DNA of 64,000 nucleotides. Source: Apostichopus japonicus. Taxonomy: Eukaryota > Echinodermata > Holothuroidea > Aspidochirotida > Stichopodidae. The notes under the pieces were generated by a model. It saw only the letters and a list, made by a program, of their open reading frames with translations, was not told where the DNA came from and ran no database searches. The stretch spans positions 29,255,484-29,319,483 of the forward strand of contig NC_092564.1 in NCBI RefSeq assembly GCF_037975245.1, in the 5' to 3' direction. Below are positions 45,562 to 55,197 of the stretch, one piece after another (the stretch's first letter is position 1; each line of letters begins with the position of its first letter). Both the position numbers and the translations under genes were made by a program.

Positions 45562-46687
45562 CGTCTTCGTCTTCGATACGGTGACGCATCCGCAAAAAGG
45601 GACAATATCTCACCACACACACGTCAAGAGAGTAATTAATTAGATCTGACCCGAGTACTGATATAAGTGACAGGATTCACAGAACCACTGGAACTACTAA
45701 TGAGGTCTGAAGGCAGACTATTCCAATCCCTAATTGTATTTGGAAAAACACTATACTTATAGCAATTGGTACTGGCATACAGTTGGCAGAAATGCATATC
45801 ATGCATGTTCCGACTCCTACGCAGAGGCTTTCTTAGGCAGTCAATAGGGATCTGAGCCTGACCATAGATGCCCTTAGCAAATAAGATGATTCTACTTTGT
45901 CTGCGCCTCTCTGCCAAGGGCACCAGGTTTAGGTCCCGTAACAGAGATGAGACAGAGCCAGGCTCTCTTGAATAATCTGAAGCGATGAAACGGGCTGCAC
46001 GCCTCTGAATGTTTTCGAGGTTGTGCTGCAAGAAAGCTTGGTGGGGATCCCAGACAGAACTGGCATATTCCAATACTGGCAGGAGGAGACCTTTATATGC
46101 AGCCAATTTTGCATCCTTCGAACAAGGGGATAAGTTTCTACAAAGAACTCCCAATATCCTATTTCCTTTGTTACACACATTTTGAATATGCTTTCCCCAG
46201 TTGAGATCTGAAGTGATATGAATACCCAGATATTTAATACAATCAACCTTAACCAAGTGAACCCCATTGAGCATGTAATTGAAATTTACAGGTTTCCTCT
46301 TTCTAGTAATGGTCATAACGTTACATTTCACCGGCTGGAAACTCATGCCCCAATCTTTAGCCCATTGCCCTAGTATATTAATATCTTCCTGAAGTTGATG
46401 ACCATCACTGACATCATCGATAACCCGATAACAGACACAGTCATCAGCGAACAGTCGGACACCAGAAGAAACAGCATTACCAATATCATTAATATAGGCC
46501 AGGAAGAGAATGGGTCCCAAAACTGACCCTTGCGGAACACCGGAAGTAACCTTAGAAGGATTAGACCTGGACCCATTGACAACAACCGACTGCTCTCTAT
46601 CACTCAGAAAAGCATCCACCCAGCAGAGAACCTGATGTGAAACACCCATAGTGTACAGTTTAGATTTCAATAAACAGGTCTCTCTAC
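45562..46687 (-). mobile_element. 5'-truncated LINE (copy 3, minus strand) inserted in TE-X copy B
   Basis: The insertion consists of the C-terminal half of a reverse transcriptase gene plus a short 3' UTR. On its coding strand it ends near 45562 in CGAAGACGAAGACGA, which looks like a (GAAGAC)n tail. The TE-X coding blocks VHL and RALTKAVLSSD lie on either side, with a small loss of target sequence. It is a different lineage from the Jockey-like LINE at 2.8-7.4 kb. Confidence 0.8.
45636..46687 (-). CDS. LINE reverse transcriptase, C-terminal part
   Basis: The open frame (to 46694 if the first ATG in flanking DNA is counted) is uninterrupted. It reads through fingers/palm blocks WVDAFLSDREQSVVVNG, SGVPQGSVLGPILFLAYIND and the catalytic RLFADDCVCY (FADD in place of the usual YADD). 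It continues with KCNVMTITRKRKP, KYLGIHITSDLNWGKHIQ and a C-terminal RRAARFIASDYSREPGS..., typical of CR1/Rex/L2-type or related LINEs. The N-terminal endonuclease is missing by 5' truncation. The frame is intact over about 350 codons, so the insertion is fairly recent, but it cannot act alone. No promoter is visible. Confidence 0.85.
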
Positions 46688-46825
46688 AGAGCACTGACTA
46701 AAGCAGTACTCTCCTCTGATATATGACAAAATCTACATTAAACAGGTTAGTAAATTTGCAAGTCTTATTAAGGGCCTGTCACAGTGCTATGATGGCTCAC
46801 AGAGACACAAGCAATGGATGTGACA
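46688..46825 (+). pseudogene. TE-X copy B, continuation
   Basis: AGCACTGACTAAAGCAGTAC and CTCCTCTGATAT match 39959-39992 of copy A. The next bases, TTAGTAAATTTGCAAG and CACAGTGCTATGATGGCTCA, match 51881-51930 of copy C, so the remnant is rearranged. It ends where a minus-strand His-Cys ORF begins. Confidence 0.6.
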
Positions 46826-47102
46826 CCTCCACACATAGGCTGTTGTGGCATATGTGGGAGATGTGAAATGATTTGGTACTTAAAAAGTTAATTTCTTTGC
46901 ACAATACTTTGAAGAGCAGATGCTGGAATGTGGCTCTTCTCTTAGCTGCCAGGGATAGCATTGTGCGGATAATGCCATATGCTGGTGCCCCTGGCTTACT
47001 GATGGTGTAGGCACCTGTCCACATCCTGCAGCCATTTGTGTAACTTGTTGGGGCTGATGTATATTTTGCAACATTTGCATTTATTTCATCAGCCCGTGCC
47101 AT
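46797..47102 (-). CDS. His-Cys box (zinc-binding loop of homing endonuclease) protein, truncated
   Basis: The 101-residue frame starts MARADEINANVAKYTSAPTS, followed by GCRMWTGAYTISKPGAPAYG. It later carries FHISHICHNSLCVEVSHPLL. A C.xWTG block, a YG(x)I(R) turn and SHxCHNxxCV..xH are hallmarks of the zinc-binding loop of His-Me-finger homing endonucleases (the I-PpoI type, Pfam zf-His_Me_endon). Dispersed copies of this domain are known in animals. The normal NPxHL of the motif is altered (EVSHP), and the end overlaps the TE-X remnant at 46797-46825, so the 3' end was lost by a junction. Role unknown; a transposon-borne nuclease is possible. Confidence 0.6.
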   Translation of the reverse strand: MARADEINANVAKYTSAPTSYTNGCRMWTGAYTISKPGAPAYGIIRTMLSLAAKRRATFQHLLFKVLCKEINFLSTKSFHISHICHNSLCVEVSHPLLVSL

Positions 47103-47291
47103 CCAATCTTAGTCTGACATTGTGAAGGTGTGAGCTTTCCATTTACAAATGTGTTACTGTATATAGGCCTATCCTTATTCTGATTGCAGTCTGGGTCTCA
47201 ATAAAACTGATTCTTACACCACATATATTACATTGTAATGTATGCATTTAAATTCTGACTGTCGCTTTTTGCTCTGCTAGGTACACAGTAT

Positions 47292-48233
47292 TAGTGCTGA
47301 TAGTCGACTCTTACTTTTGTAGTTGATTAATCGCATAGCTCTTCTCGCGATACTCGGTTACAGTTATGGCATCATCACTGTCATTTCTACATTGCAGAAA
47401 TACAGTCAAACAAATCTTTTTCCATGGTGCACTGTCCCTATTTGTTCTTTCAAGTCTTAATGTGTGATGTCTAATTCATGTTAAAACATCTACCAAACAA
47501 AAAATGTCAACAAATTTCAATATTCAACATTTCTTAAAATCCTTCAAAGTAAATCAAAAACTTTGGAATGGATCTACAAGGCTACTACAACTACTAGCAC
47601 TAATCACAGCAAAAAAATGAATAGATGCAACACCCTGTAGCGGTGTGATGATTACTATGCAAGAGTTTTCTGTAGAAGGACGTTCACCTTCTAGGCTAGG
47701 CTTTAGCCTAGTGTGATAGCATGCACATATTATGACACATTGAAATGAAACTTCACCGCAATCGACACACTCTATCAGACATATGATACATGTGAACCAC
47801 TGGCCAGAAATGAAATATACTGTAAACATGCATGTTTGAAGAAATTACAAATTCTTTGGCAATCATTAAAGATTAATAAATTTGGGAATTTGCAATTATG
47901 CGCAATGATGAAACATTGCTAGGACTAAATGTTGCACTGCAGAACAATCGTATTACTAACAAGTAAACGCATGAATCTAACCTGAACAGGTGCTTGCTGA
48001 TTTTTAACACAGCACAGTTCTAGTGTAGCATTGTAAGAACCTGTGTTTGCAATATTTGCTGACAAACTGCTTAAGTGTTGTTTTTGATAGGTTAGGCTAT
48101 TTTTCAATAGCAGATTGTGTGTAGTGCTAGCTTTAGTCCAGTAATCGCAACTTAGGTTTTGAGAGCGATTAATCAAACTTCCAAAGTGTAATCGCGACTA
48201 CTGGCGATTAATCGATCACGACTATCAGCACTA
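47292..48233. mobile_element. hAT-type MITE (TAGTGCTGATAGTCG termini)
   Basis: The terminal inverted repeats TAGTGCTGATAGTCG match exactly. The flanking octamers CACAGTAT (47284-47291) and CACTGTAT (48234-48241) differ at one position, consistent with an aged 8-bp target duplication. Subterminal GATTAATCG words are palindromic at both ends. It is 942 bp long, with no coding sequence. Confidence 0.85.
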
Positions 48234-48241
48234 CACTGTAT

Positions 48242-48968
48242 AAAAGTAGACTACTCACCAGATGTACAACTTCAGTTCCTCAGGTTTTACTTGTTCAATA
48301 GCTTAACATTGAAACTAGTGGCTCCTTATACCATCCTTTACTTGTACTACTACACATCTCAATAACACACAGATCAAAACAACAGACACAGGTAGTACAT
48401 TGGTCTCTACAGGCCATGAACATGTTCTTCCAGTCTAATTATTACTTCATCAGTGCATTTTTGGGCACATGCCATGGTGTACCAATGTGTTGTTACTTCC
48501 GTGTCAATCTCGTGCCACATTGCGATATTTTGGTGATTTTTCACAAAATTTGCCCCCAAATCACTCAAGCGTAAAATGATGAGACCTTTTTGTCATATTC
48601 CGTGATTACATATCATAACCAATACCCTTAGCTATACTTAAGGCTCATAGAGTCTAAAATGGCAATTTTCAAATTCTTACTTATTATGGCCACGACACGA
48701 AAATTTCAACATCCTGTATTTTTGGGATCCATCTAAGCATGTTCTCTAGAACATATATCAACCACTCTGCCAATTAGAAACTTGATTTTTCCCTTCGAAA
48801 TTTTTTTTCGTAATCTCATGACCTAATGTGACAACATTTTAGGAACACGATTTGCTCTCGCTGTTTCCTCCGAACATATATCATACCTACACTCCGACAA
48901 GTGTATATAAATACACAAAACAATCGATAACAAGTCAGCGCGAAATCAAATCTAAATTTCCCGTGGAA
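48242..48968. other. No gene recognised
   Basis: AT-rich sequence upstream of the P2X7-like exons. It could contain their promoter, but no defined element is visible. Confidence 0.3.
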
Positions 48969-49257
48969 TGTCAGATTTAGAACCAAATGTGGCAACCGAA
49001 GTTCAAAGTGATAGTGGTTCTTCACCAGGCAGTGAAATTGTACTAGAATTGGAGTGCCCTTTCTAATATTCGAAGCAGAGAGTGAAGGCTATGATCATGC
49101 CAATATTGAACCAAATGTTGAGGGTGGACCTGAGGTGTTACTGTTAGGATATAGAACCGTATCAGTTCGAGCCTGTCAAATGAGCCGAAATTGAAGCTCC
49201 ACAACATATCGAAGAAGAAACCCGTTCGGAACTATTGCAAGGAGCATACAACGTGGT
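48969..49257 (+). pseudogene. Possible 5' exon of the P2X7-like gene (interrupted)
   Basis: ATG at 48969 opens MSDLEPNVATEVQSDSGSSP and stops after about 34 codons. A second frame further on reads DIEPYQFEPVK, a stop, then AEIEAPQHIEEETRSELLQG. The phrase (I)xPYxFEP with an acidic region after it is typical of the N-terminal part of small P2X7-like domain proteins in invertebrates. An apparent donor GTG|GTAAGA follows at 49257-49262. Frameshift and stops suggest decay or sequence errors. Confidence 0.4.
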
Positions 49258-49722
49258 AAGAATTTAGTAATGAAGCAAACAAAATCCAGTCCACTTTGTG
49301 CATGTGTGGTTGGAATTCGAGGAACTGCCTTAACCATATTGTGAGTTGTGTTACGGTGACTTACAACCATAGAATCCTTACAACCCATATGTACTGTGTG
49401 TTGGCTATGTATTCATACATGTTCAGTATGGTGCGTAGTAGTAGTGGTGGTTACATACTGAAAGTTTGGCTCGGGACGTAAGCTGCATTATGCAGCCATG
49501 CTAGGTAGGCATATGTGTCATTTTATACTCATTATTACTAGGCTAGTACTTAGGCCTGGAGTTTTGCAAATCAATTGTCTGAACAAAAGAATGTTTCATG
49601 AAATATGGAAGGTGTAAATTCACAACAAATGTAACCATAACTGTACATTGTATCCCTGCTTGTTATTGTGGACATCATGGGCCAACATTCATACATTTTG
49701 AACTTTCAATATTTTTTTTTAG

Positions 49723-49894
49723 GCAGTACAGATACATAGCCTACGGTCAACAGGTTCAAAGGTGCTGGGGGTTCCTAGCAAGACACGTCAGGGTTGTGCT
49801 ACCATCATGTGCAGTCCAAAGAATCAGAAGTGAGTTTCCAGCCAATGGTCATTTCACTGGATTCAAGATGCCAGGAGAAAACTCAATTGTATAG
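49723..49894 (+). CDS. P2X7-receptor-like C-terminal domain exon
   Basis: The acceptor ATATTTTTTTTTAG ends at 49722. The frame reads QYRYIAYGQQVQRCWGFLAR, HVRVVLPSCAVQRIRSEFPA, NGHFTGFKMPG, then a TAG stop at 49892-49894. The pattern YRxxAYxQxxxWCWGxLGxxxRVVLPSCAVxxIRxxFP...YTGF is the core of the cysteine-rich C-terminal domain first known from the P2X7 channel and present as stand-alone proteins in many marine invertebrates. One tryptophan (WCWG) is R in this copy (RCWG). The domain is complete to its usual end. No channel part is present, so this is a domain-only protein or a fragment. Its role is unknown. Confidence 0.75.
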
Positions 49895-50547
49895 GAAGCC
49901 TTGGTTGAGAAATCCCTCACCTTTTCTATTCTACGATTGTGTTGGATTATCAATCCTTCAGGGTTCCCTCAGTGTTGATATATTAAAATTCAAGACTTTT
50001 AATTAAGGATGAAATGGTTATTTTCCAGATCCAGCACCAACAATGAAAGAAAAGGCATGCTTTGAAGCATTTAGACACATGTATTGGCGTGACCGTGATG
50101 TCATATAATATGTGCATCAGTGAACGGGCATTGACCTTTTTAGGAGCATTTCCTCCCAGACATGTTGGCTTTGTACCTTTAATCTGGAAGCCAAAATATC
50201 CATATCTCCAATGATATTTGACAGAAAGTTATAATAAAGACCAATGGAGGCAGCAGAACTCTTGAATGTTTAGACTTTGTTTCTTCAGCAGCAGGTGGTT
50301 TGTTTTACAATCTTTCTCCAGAAACTCAGCAGTACACCCTGTTAATGGTCTTCGATTGTTTTAATGCGTGTGATGCTGTGTTTCCCTTTACGTGTCAGTG
50401 TTGTATGTGTCGTCGTGCGTGGGTAACATTTACAGGTATGCATGTGAGTTGCGTCGTGCAGTATTTCTTGGTTTAAATTACCCTTTATTCTATTTGCTTT
50501 TGGTTTATTCTAATAAATTTATCACATTCATTTGAACCTCAAGTTTC
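49895..50547. other. No gene recognised
   Basis: Short open pieces such as MKEKACFEAFRHMYWRDRD (about 50043) follow an acceptor-like TTATTTTCCAG at 50028 and might be a further exon. The evidence is too thin to call. Confidence 0.3.
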
Positions 50548-51593
50548 TTTATCATGACTGTGCAGACTTTTTGTTTCCTATGAGAGCTTGAAATTTTCTT
50601 CACTTGTAAACAAACCTCTTTACTCAGCAGTAAACAATGTTCATATGCTGCTCCAGGGAGACCTAAAGTGGTCTAAACTTGCCTCAACTGACCCAATCTG
50701 TGTACCACTTGTACTTCCATTCATGCTCCATTGCAGCCAAACCAAGAAAACCAGATCCTAATTGATAAGATATAAACAAAGATGTTCTCCTGTTGCTCTT
50801 TGGAACTTTTCCTGAAGGAGAACACTTGTGCAGGTTGATATAGATGCTAATAGGAGTATGCCACCTTAAGTAACAGCTGAGATATTTAAACTCCACATTA
50901 AACCTCCTTTTTATGATAGTTTGAGAAGTTGTGACTTACATCATTTCTGTGTATCTCTGTCTATTGGGTGAATCTTCATATGGTGTTTCACACATGTTGT
51001 ACAGTCTATATGAATAATACAGTACTGAACTTTAAACAAGTGAGAGCCCAATGATTGACATATTCCCTAGTGTGATAAGAAGTCATTCCATCAGCATGAC
51101 AGGCATCTACTGAATGTCTAAATTGTTCTTGGGTCCACACAATGTGTTTTAAGCACAGTCCCTCAGTTTGGTGCTACTTACCCCCTCTGGTGGAAACTTG
51201 GTTGGCCTTCTTCCCTCTGAAAATTTGATCACTTCCAGCATCCAGTAAGCATGCGCCCTTAGCTGTGGCTCTAAAGTGAAAGAGAAAAAGTTACTTGTTA
51301 CTTTGGCACTGCTTTTCAAAGGTATTTTGTCAGATTTTGGTGCAAAAACTACTTAGGAGATCTATGCACTAGCTGTGACCGGATCTAGAATGAGGGCGCT
51401 GTTCAAACAACATTCCAAACTAGTTGTAGTCGATCATATTGACTAGTTTCTCAGTGTAAGTCTTGTCTTGTATCATTCTATGTGTAGCTATTCAACTGCT
51501 TAGACTTCCAATAAATGCTTACAAACAAAACTAGTGAATAGGTCACTGGAAAATTGGTGTTTTAAGGATACAAACTGATTAGTATTTAGAACA
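50548..51593. repeat. Repeat unit plus 5' flank of TE-X, copy C
   Basis: The left part matches 38095-38470 (CACTTGTAAACAAACCTCTT) and the right part matches 44770-45460, ending at ATGGGTAGAAGG, the apparent TE-X start. It is the most complete example of the element's non-coding 5' region. Confidence 0.82.
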
Positions 51594-52103
51594 ATGGGTA
51601 GAAGGAAAGGCATGTTTAATAGGCATGTAATAACCTTCAAGCCAGGTAACAGGTTTGGCTTTACTGCTTGAACAGCTGGTGAAGCTGATGCCAATTGCAC
51701 TGGTGATATTCCTAGCTCTTCTGATACAGATATGGCAACTAATTCCTCTTGCAAACCTGCTTATAGAAGGCTCGACAAGGAAGAGTATGAGAGAGTAATT
51801 AACCCAGCAGATAAAGGACATGAGATATTTTCAACTCAGTCACAACAAACCATGTTTGCAGAATCTACAGGAAACAGGTTTGTTAATTTGCAAGCTCTAT
51901 TAAGGGCCTATCACAGTGCTATGATGGCTCACAGAGAGACAAGCAATGGATGTGGGGACGACCCTATAGGTCTTTCTGATATGGAAGAATTGTAGGACTT
52001 GAATCAAAGGTTGTGTTTGGAATCACTATGTAGCTACAAGAGTGAACTCTTGTCCATATAAAAAGCTTAAAAAAACAGTAACAAACCTGGCAAGAATCCT
52101 TCA
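51594..52103 (+). pseudogene. TE-X copy C, N-terminal part
   Basis: From ATG 51594 one frame reads MGRRKGMFNRHVITFKPGNR, a stop near 51669, then MATNSSCKPAYRRLDKEEYE, ERVINPADKGHEIFSTQSQQ, FVNLQALLRAYHSAMMAHRE and GLSDMEEL, with a stop at about 51993. It continues DLNQRLCLESLC and NKPGKNPS, where copy A overlaps. The basic MGRRK start and long conserved frame suggest a DNA-binding transposon protein, though I do not recognise a domain. It is cut at 52103 by the next repeat unit. Confidence 0.5.
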
Positions 52104-52755
52104 GGTAGCATACGCCCATTAAAAGCGCCATTGACTTACACACTAAATCACAAAAGTAATGTGGTCTCTAAGTCTAGAGAGAAGTTTTCACTAGCTAAAC
52201 GCTACCCATCACCGGATAGCTGTCAAGTTGGCCTTTTATGGCATCATCAATTTTCCGTATCATGACCATGTAGATTTTTTGCTATCCGAGCCGGAAGTTT
52301 TTGTCACTTGTAAACAAACCTCTTCACTCAGTGGTAAACAATTTTCCTACGCTGCTCCTGGGAGGCCTTAAAGGGGTCTGAAATGGCCTCAATTGACACA
52401 ATTTTCTCACTACATGTACTTCCATTAATGCTCTTCAACATGCAAGCCACAAAAAACTAGATCATGATTGATAACAGGTCACAAAAGATGTTCCCCTGCT
52501 GCTTTTTGGCACTTTTCTTGAAGGAGAACAATCGAGCGGACTGATATAGACTCTAATAGGAGTATGCCACCTTATGTGAGAGATGAATTTTTTTTTTTAA
52601 TACCAAAATGATACTTTTTATAGTCGTCACAATATAAACCACAACAAAATTCTATGCAATTATCATTTTAGGTCCATAAAGATGTATTTTCAGAGATTTC
52701 AGTATGCAAGGTGCAGTGTGTAAATACACATATGAGCAATACTGTGTAAGCAGTA
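52104..52755. mobile_element. GGTAGCATACGCCC repeat unit, copy 4, inserted in TE-X copy C
   Basis: It starts GGTAGCATACGCCCATTA, and an inverted counterpart TAATAGGAGTATGCCACC lies at 52554-52571 (15 of 18 pair). That gives a 468-bp MITE-like body, followed by about 180 bp shared with the copy at 54570 and ending AATACTGTGTAAGCAGTA. It contains no gene. Confidence 0.7.
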
Positions 52756-54569
52756 ACCAGGTCTACAACTGCAACAACATTTCCAGTCACCAATTTTGAT
52801 AAGCTTGACCAATTTGGGTGCATCTATGATTCCTGCAGGTTGTATTGGTATTCCTGATCACCGCCCACTTGGTCTGGCTTGCCCTACCTGCAGAAACGTC
52901 ATCCAGAGAAGGGTCTGCGGGGAGGGTTTTTTCGTCTCTGGCTCTGAAAAGTGATGAAAACTACTTTTGTTTAGCTCAGCTGATTCCTCCCAAACTGACC
53001 TACAGGACATACCCCAATGTATTCCTGAACTGTTTGGAACATGTTAAACTGATATTGCATGTCACTCCAGTGCAACTGCTAAGTTACTAAGAATAAGAGA
53101 AGAGAATTGAAGGTGTTCTTTGCCAAAACTGGATCATCGGGATTTGTAAACCACAGCCTCACTGTGTGACAAGTACATTTATGTAGCTGATCAATATGAG
53201 CTACCGTACTTGCTCTTCATATTACACACTACGAGTCTGTGCACTCCATTGAATATGGCTACTGAAGTACAATAATAAACCAAGTCTGTTACTAAATAAA
53301 TGATCGCCTCCTATATTCTTGATACGACACGCTCAACGGCCACACACTGAAACACACTGTAACAGTATGTACAGTAGTCAAAAGGAACAAATACTGAAAT
53401 GCTATCTAGATACACTGTTCACCTCAACAGCATATCCAGTCCATTTAAAGGTTTGTGCATAGGTTGTTACAATGTATTAAAGACAGTTATAAGGGAAGAG
53501 AGGTGGATAGGGGGGCATATTTCATGATAAAACATTCAAATTTGTTGCTCGGCAAAGAACAACAACGTCAAATTACCTTATTCTCCATTGGTGGCGAGCA
53601 CTGGTTCCTATACTGTACAGTAGTTACTACAGTAGATCTCCCATGGAAGCATCAGGATATCTCTTTCTGCTGTCAGAGTTGTTTGGGATTTGTTGTTACC
53701 TCATCTAACCAGTTGAGGCCATTGATACCACACCCATTCAAAGTATATCGCTGTGAATGCTGAGGACTTGGCACATCAACTTTCTCTGAAAATTGACAAA
53801 ACAACAGAAAACTAATGATAGTGAAAATAGGCTCAAAACCCCTTGATGCACATATGTAGGAGCAGAAAATGCATACCTTTGTGGATGATTTGCTAAATAA
53901 GACTCAAAACATTCTCTGTGTAAGGTTTTAGCACTCAGCAGCCACTCCACTTAGGATACAGACCTCACATTGTGCTACAGCTGGTGTAGACGTGGTCTAG
54001 GGTACTAACGTAGCGCCATTATGAACCTGAGGCCTAAGCTAACAACATTATGGGTATTTCATGCATTGAAACTGAGTATTTGTCTTTAGTCAAACACCAG
54101 GTACTTCCAACTTTAGCAAAAATAACCTAAAATATGGTTACCATGTACTTTAGGTGCCCACGGATGTCAAATTTCACTGAACTAAGTCATTCACGTCACA
54201 CACACGGCAGGCATTTTGGTCTGATTCTGAAGGATTTTGAATATCGTGCATTTGGCACCTACTTAGCAGGGTCAAGGAATGAATCAAATTACGGAAGCTT
54301 TGGTAGGTCAAGGCTTAATGACCCAATAGTTTATTGGGGAGGAAAACTGGTCAGAAATGCTCAAAATGTTGTTCTGGTCTCATGTATAGAAACGCACATG
54401 CTCTTTGTGGTACTTTAAGTCTGTAATACTAACTTATGCGTAAAAATCATCCAAGCTTGAATTTTCAGACGTTTGCTTGAAAACCATTTTTACACACCAT
54501 AGCAACTACTTTGGTCCAAAATTGGGACTTCTAGCACTTAAAATGACAAATTTTAGCATTTTTGCTTAA
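52756..54569. other. No supported gene
   Basis: Open frames at 52845-53090, 53455-53763, 53738-53950 (minus) and 54134-54418 were examined. None shows a recognisable domain or paired splice sites. Confidence 0.3.
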
Positions 54570-55188
54570 GGTAGCATACGCCCATTAAAAGCCCCATTGA
54601 CTTACACACTAAATCACAAAAGTAATGTGGTCTCTTAGTCTAGATAGAAGTTTTCACTAGCTAAACGCTACCCATCACCGGATAGCTGACAAATTGGCCA
54701 TTCATGGCATCATCAGGTTTCCGTACCATGATCATGAAGATTTTTTGCTATCCGAGCCGGAAGTTTTCGTCACTTGTAAACAAACCTCTTCACTCAGTGG
54801 TAAACAAATTTCCTACGCTGCTCCTGGGAGGCATAGAGTCTAAAATAGCCTCAATTGACCCAATTTTCTCACCACATGTACTTCCATTAATGCTCTTTAG
54901 CATGCATGCCACAAAAAACTAGATCATGATTGATAACAGGTCACAAAAAGATGTTCTCCCGCTGCTTTTGAGCGGATTGATATAGACTCTAATAGGAGTA
55001 TGCCACCTAAAGTGAGAGATGATTTTTTGTTATTACCAAAATGATACTTTTTATTGTCGTCACAATATAAACCACAACAGAATTCTATGCAATTATCATT
55101 TTTGGTCCATAAAGATGTATGTTCAGACATTTCAGTACACACGGTGAAGTGTGTAGATACACATATGAGCAATACTGTGTAAGCAGTA
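54570..55188. mobile_element. GGTAGCATACGCCC repeat unit, copy 5
   Basis: It is close to copy 4 along its full length, with the inverted end TAATAGGAGTATGCCACC at 54990-55007 and the same 3' extension ending AAGCAGTA at 55188. The 155-bp satellite begins within about ten bases of this end. Confidence 0.75.
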
Positions 55189-55197
55189 GGGGTTAGC

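Noticed and set aside
53455-53950. Open frames with SIGGEHWFLYC and LHRECFESYLANHPQ
   Set aside because: No domain, no splice support, and opposite-strand overlap with each other.
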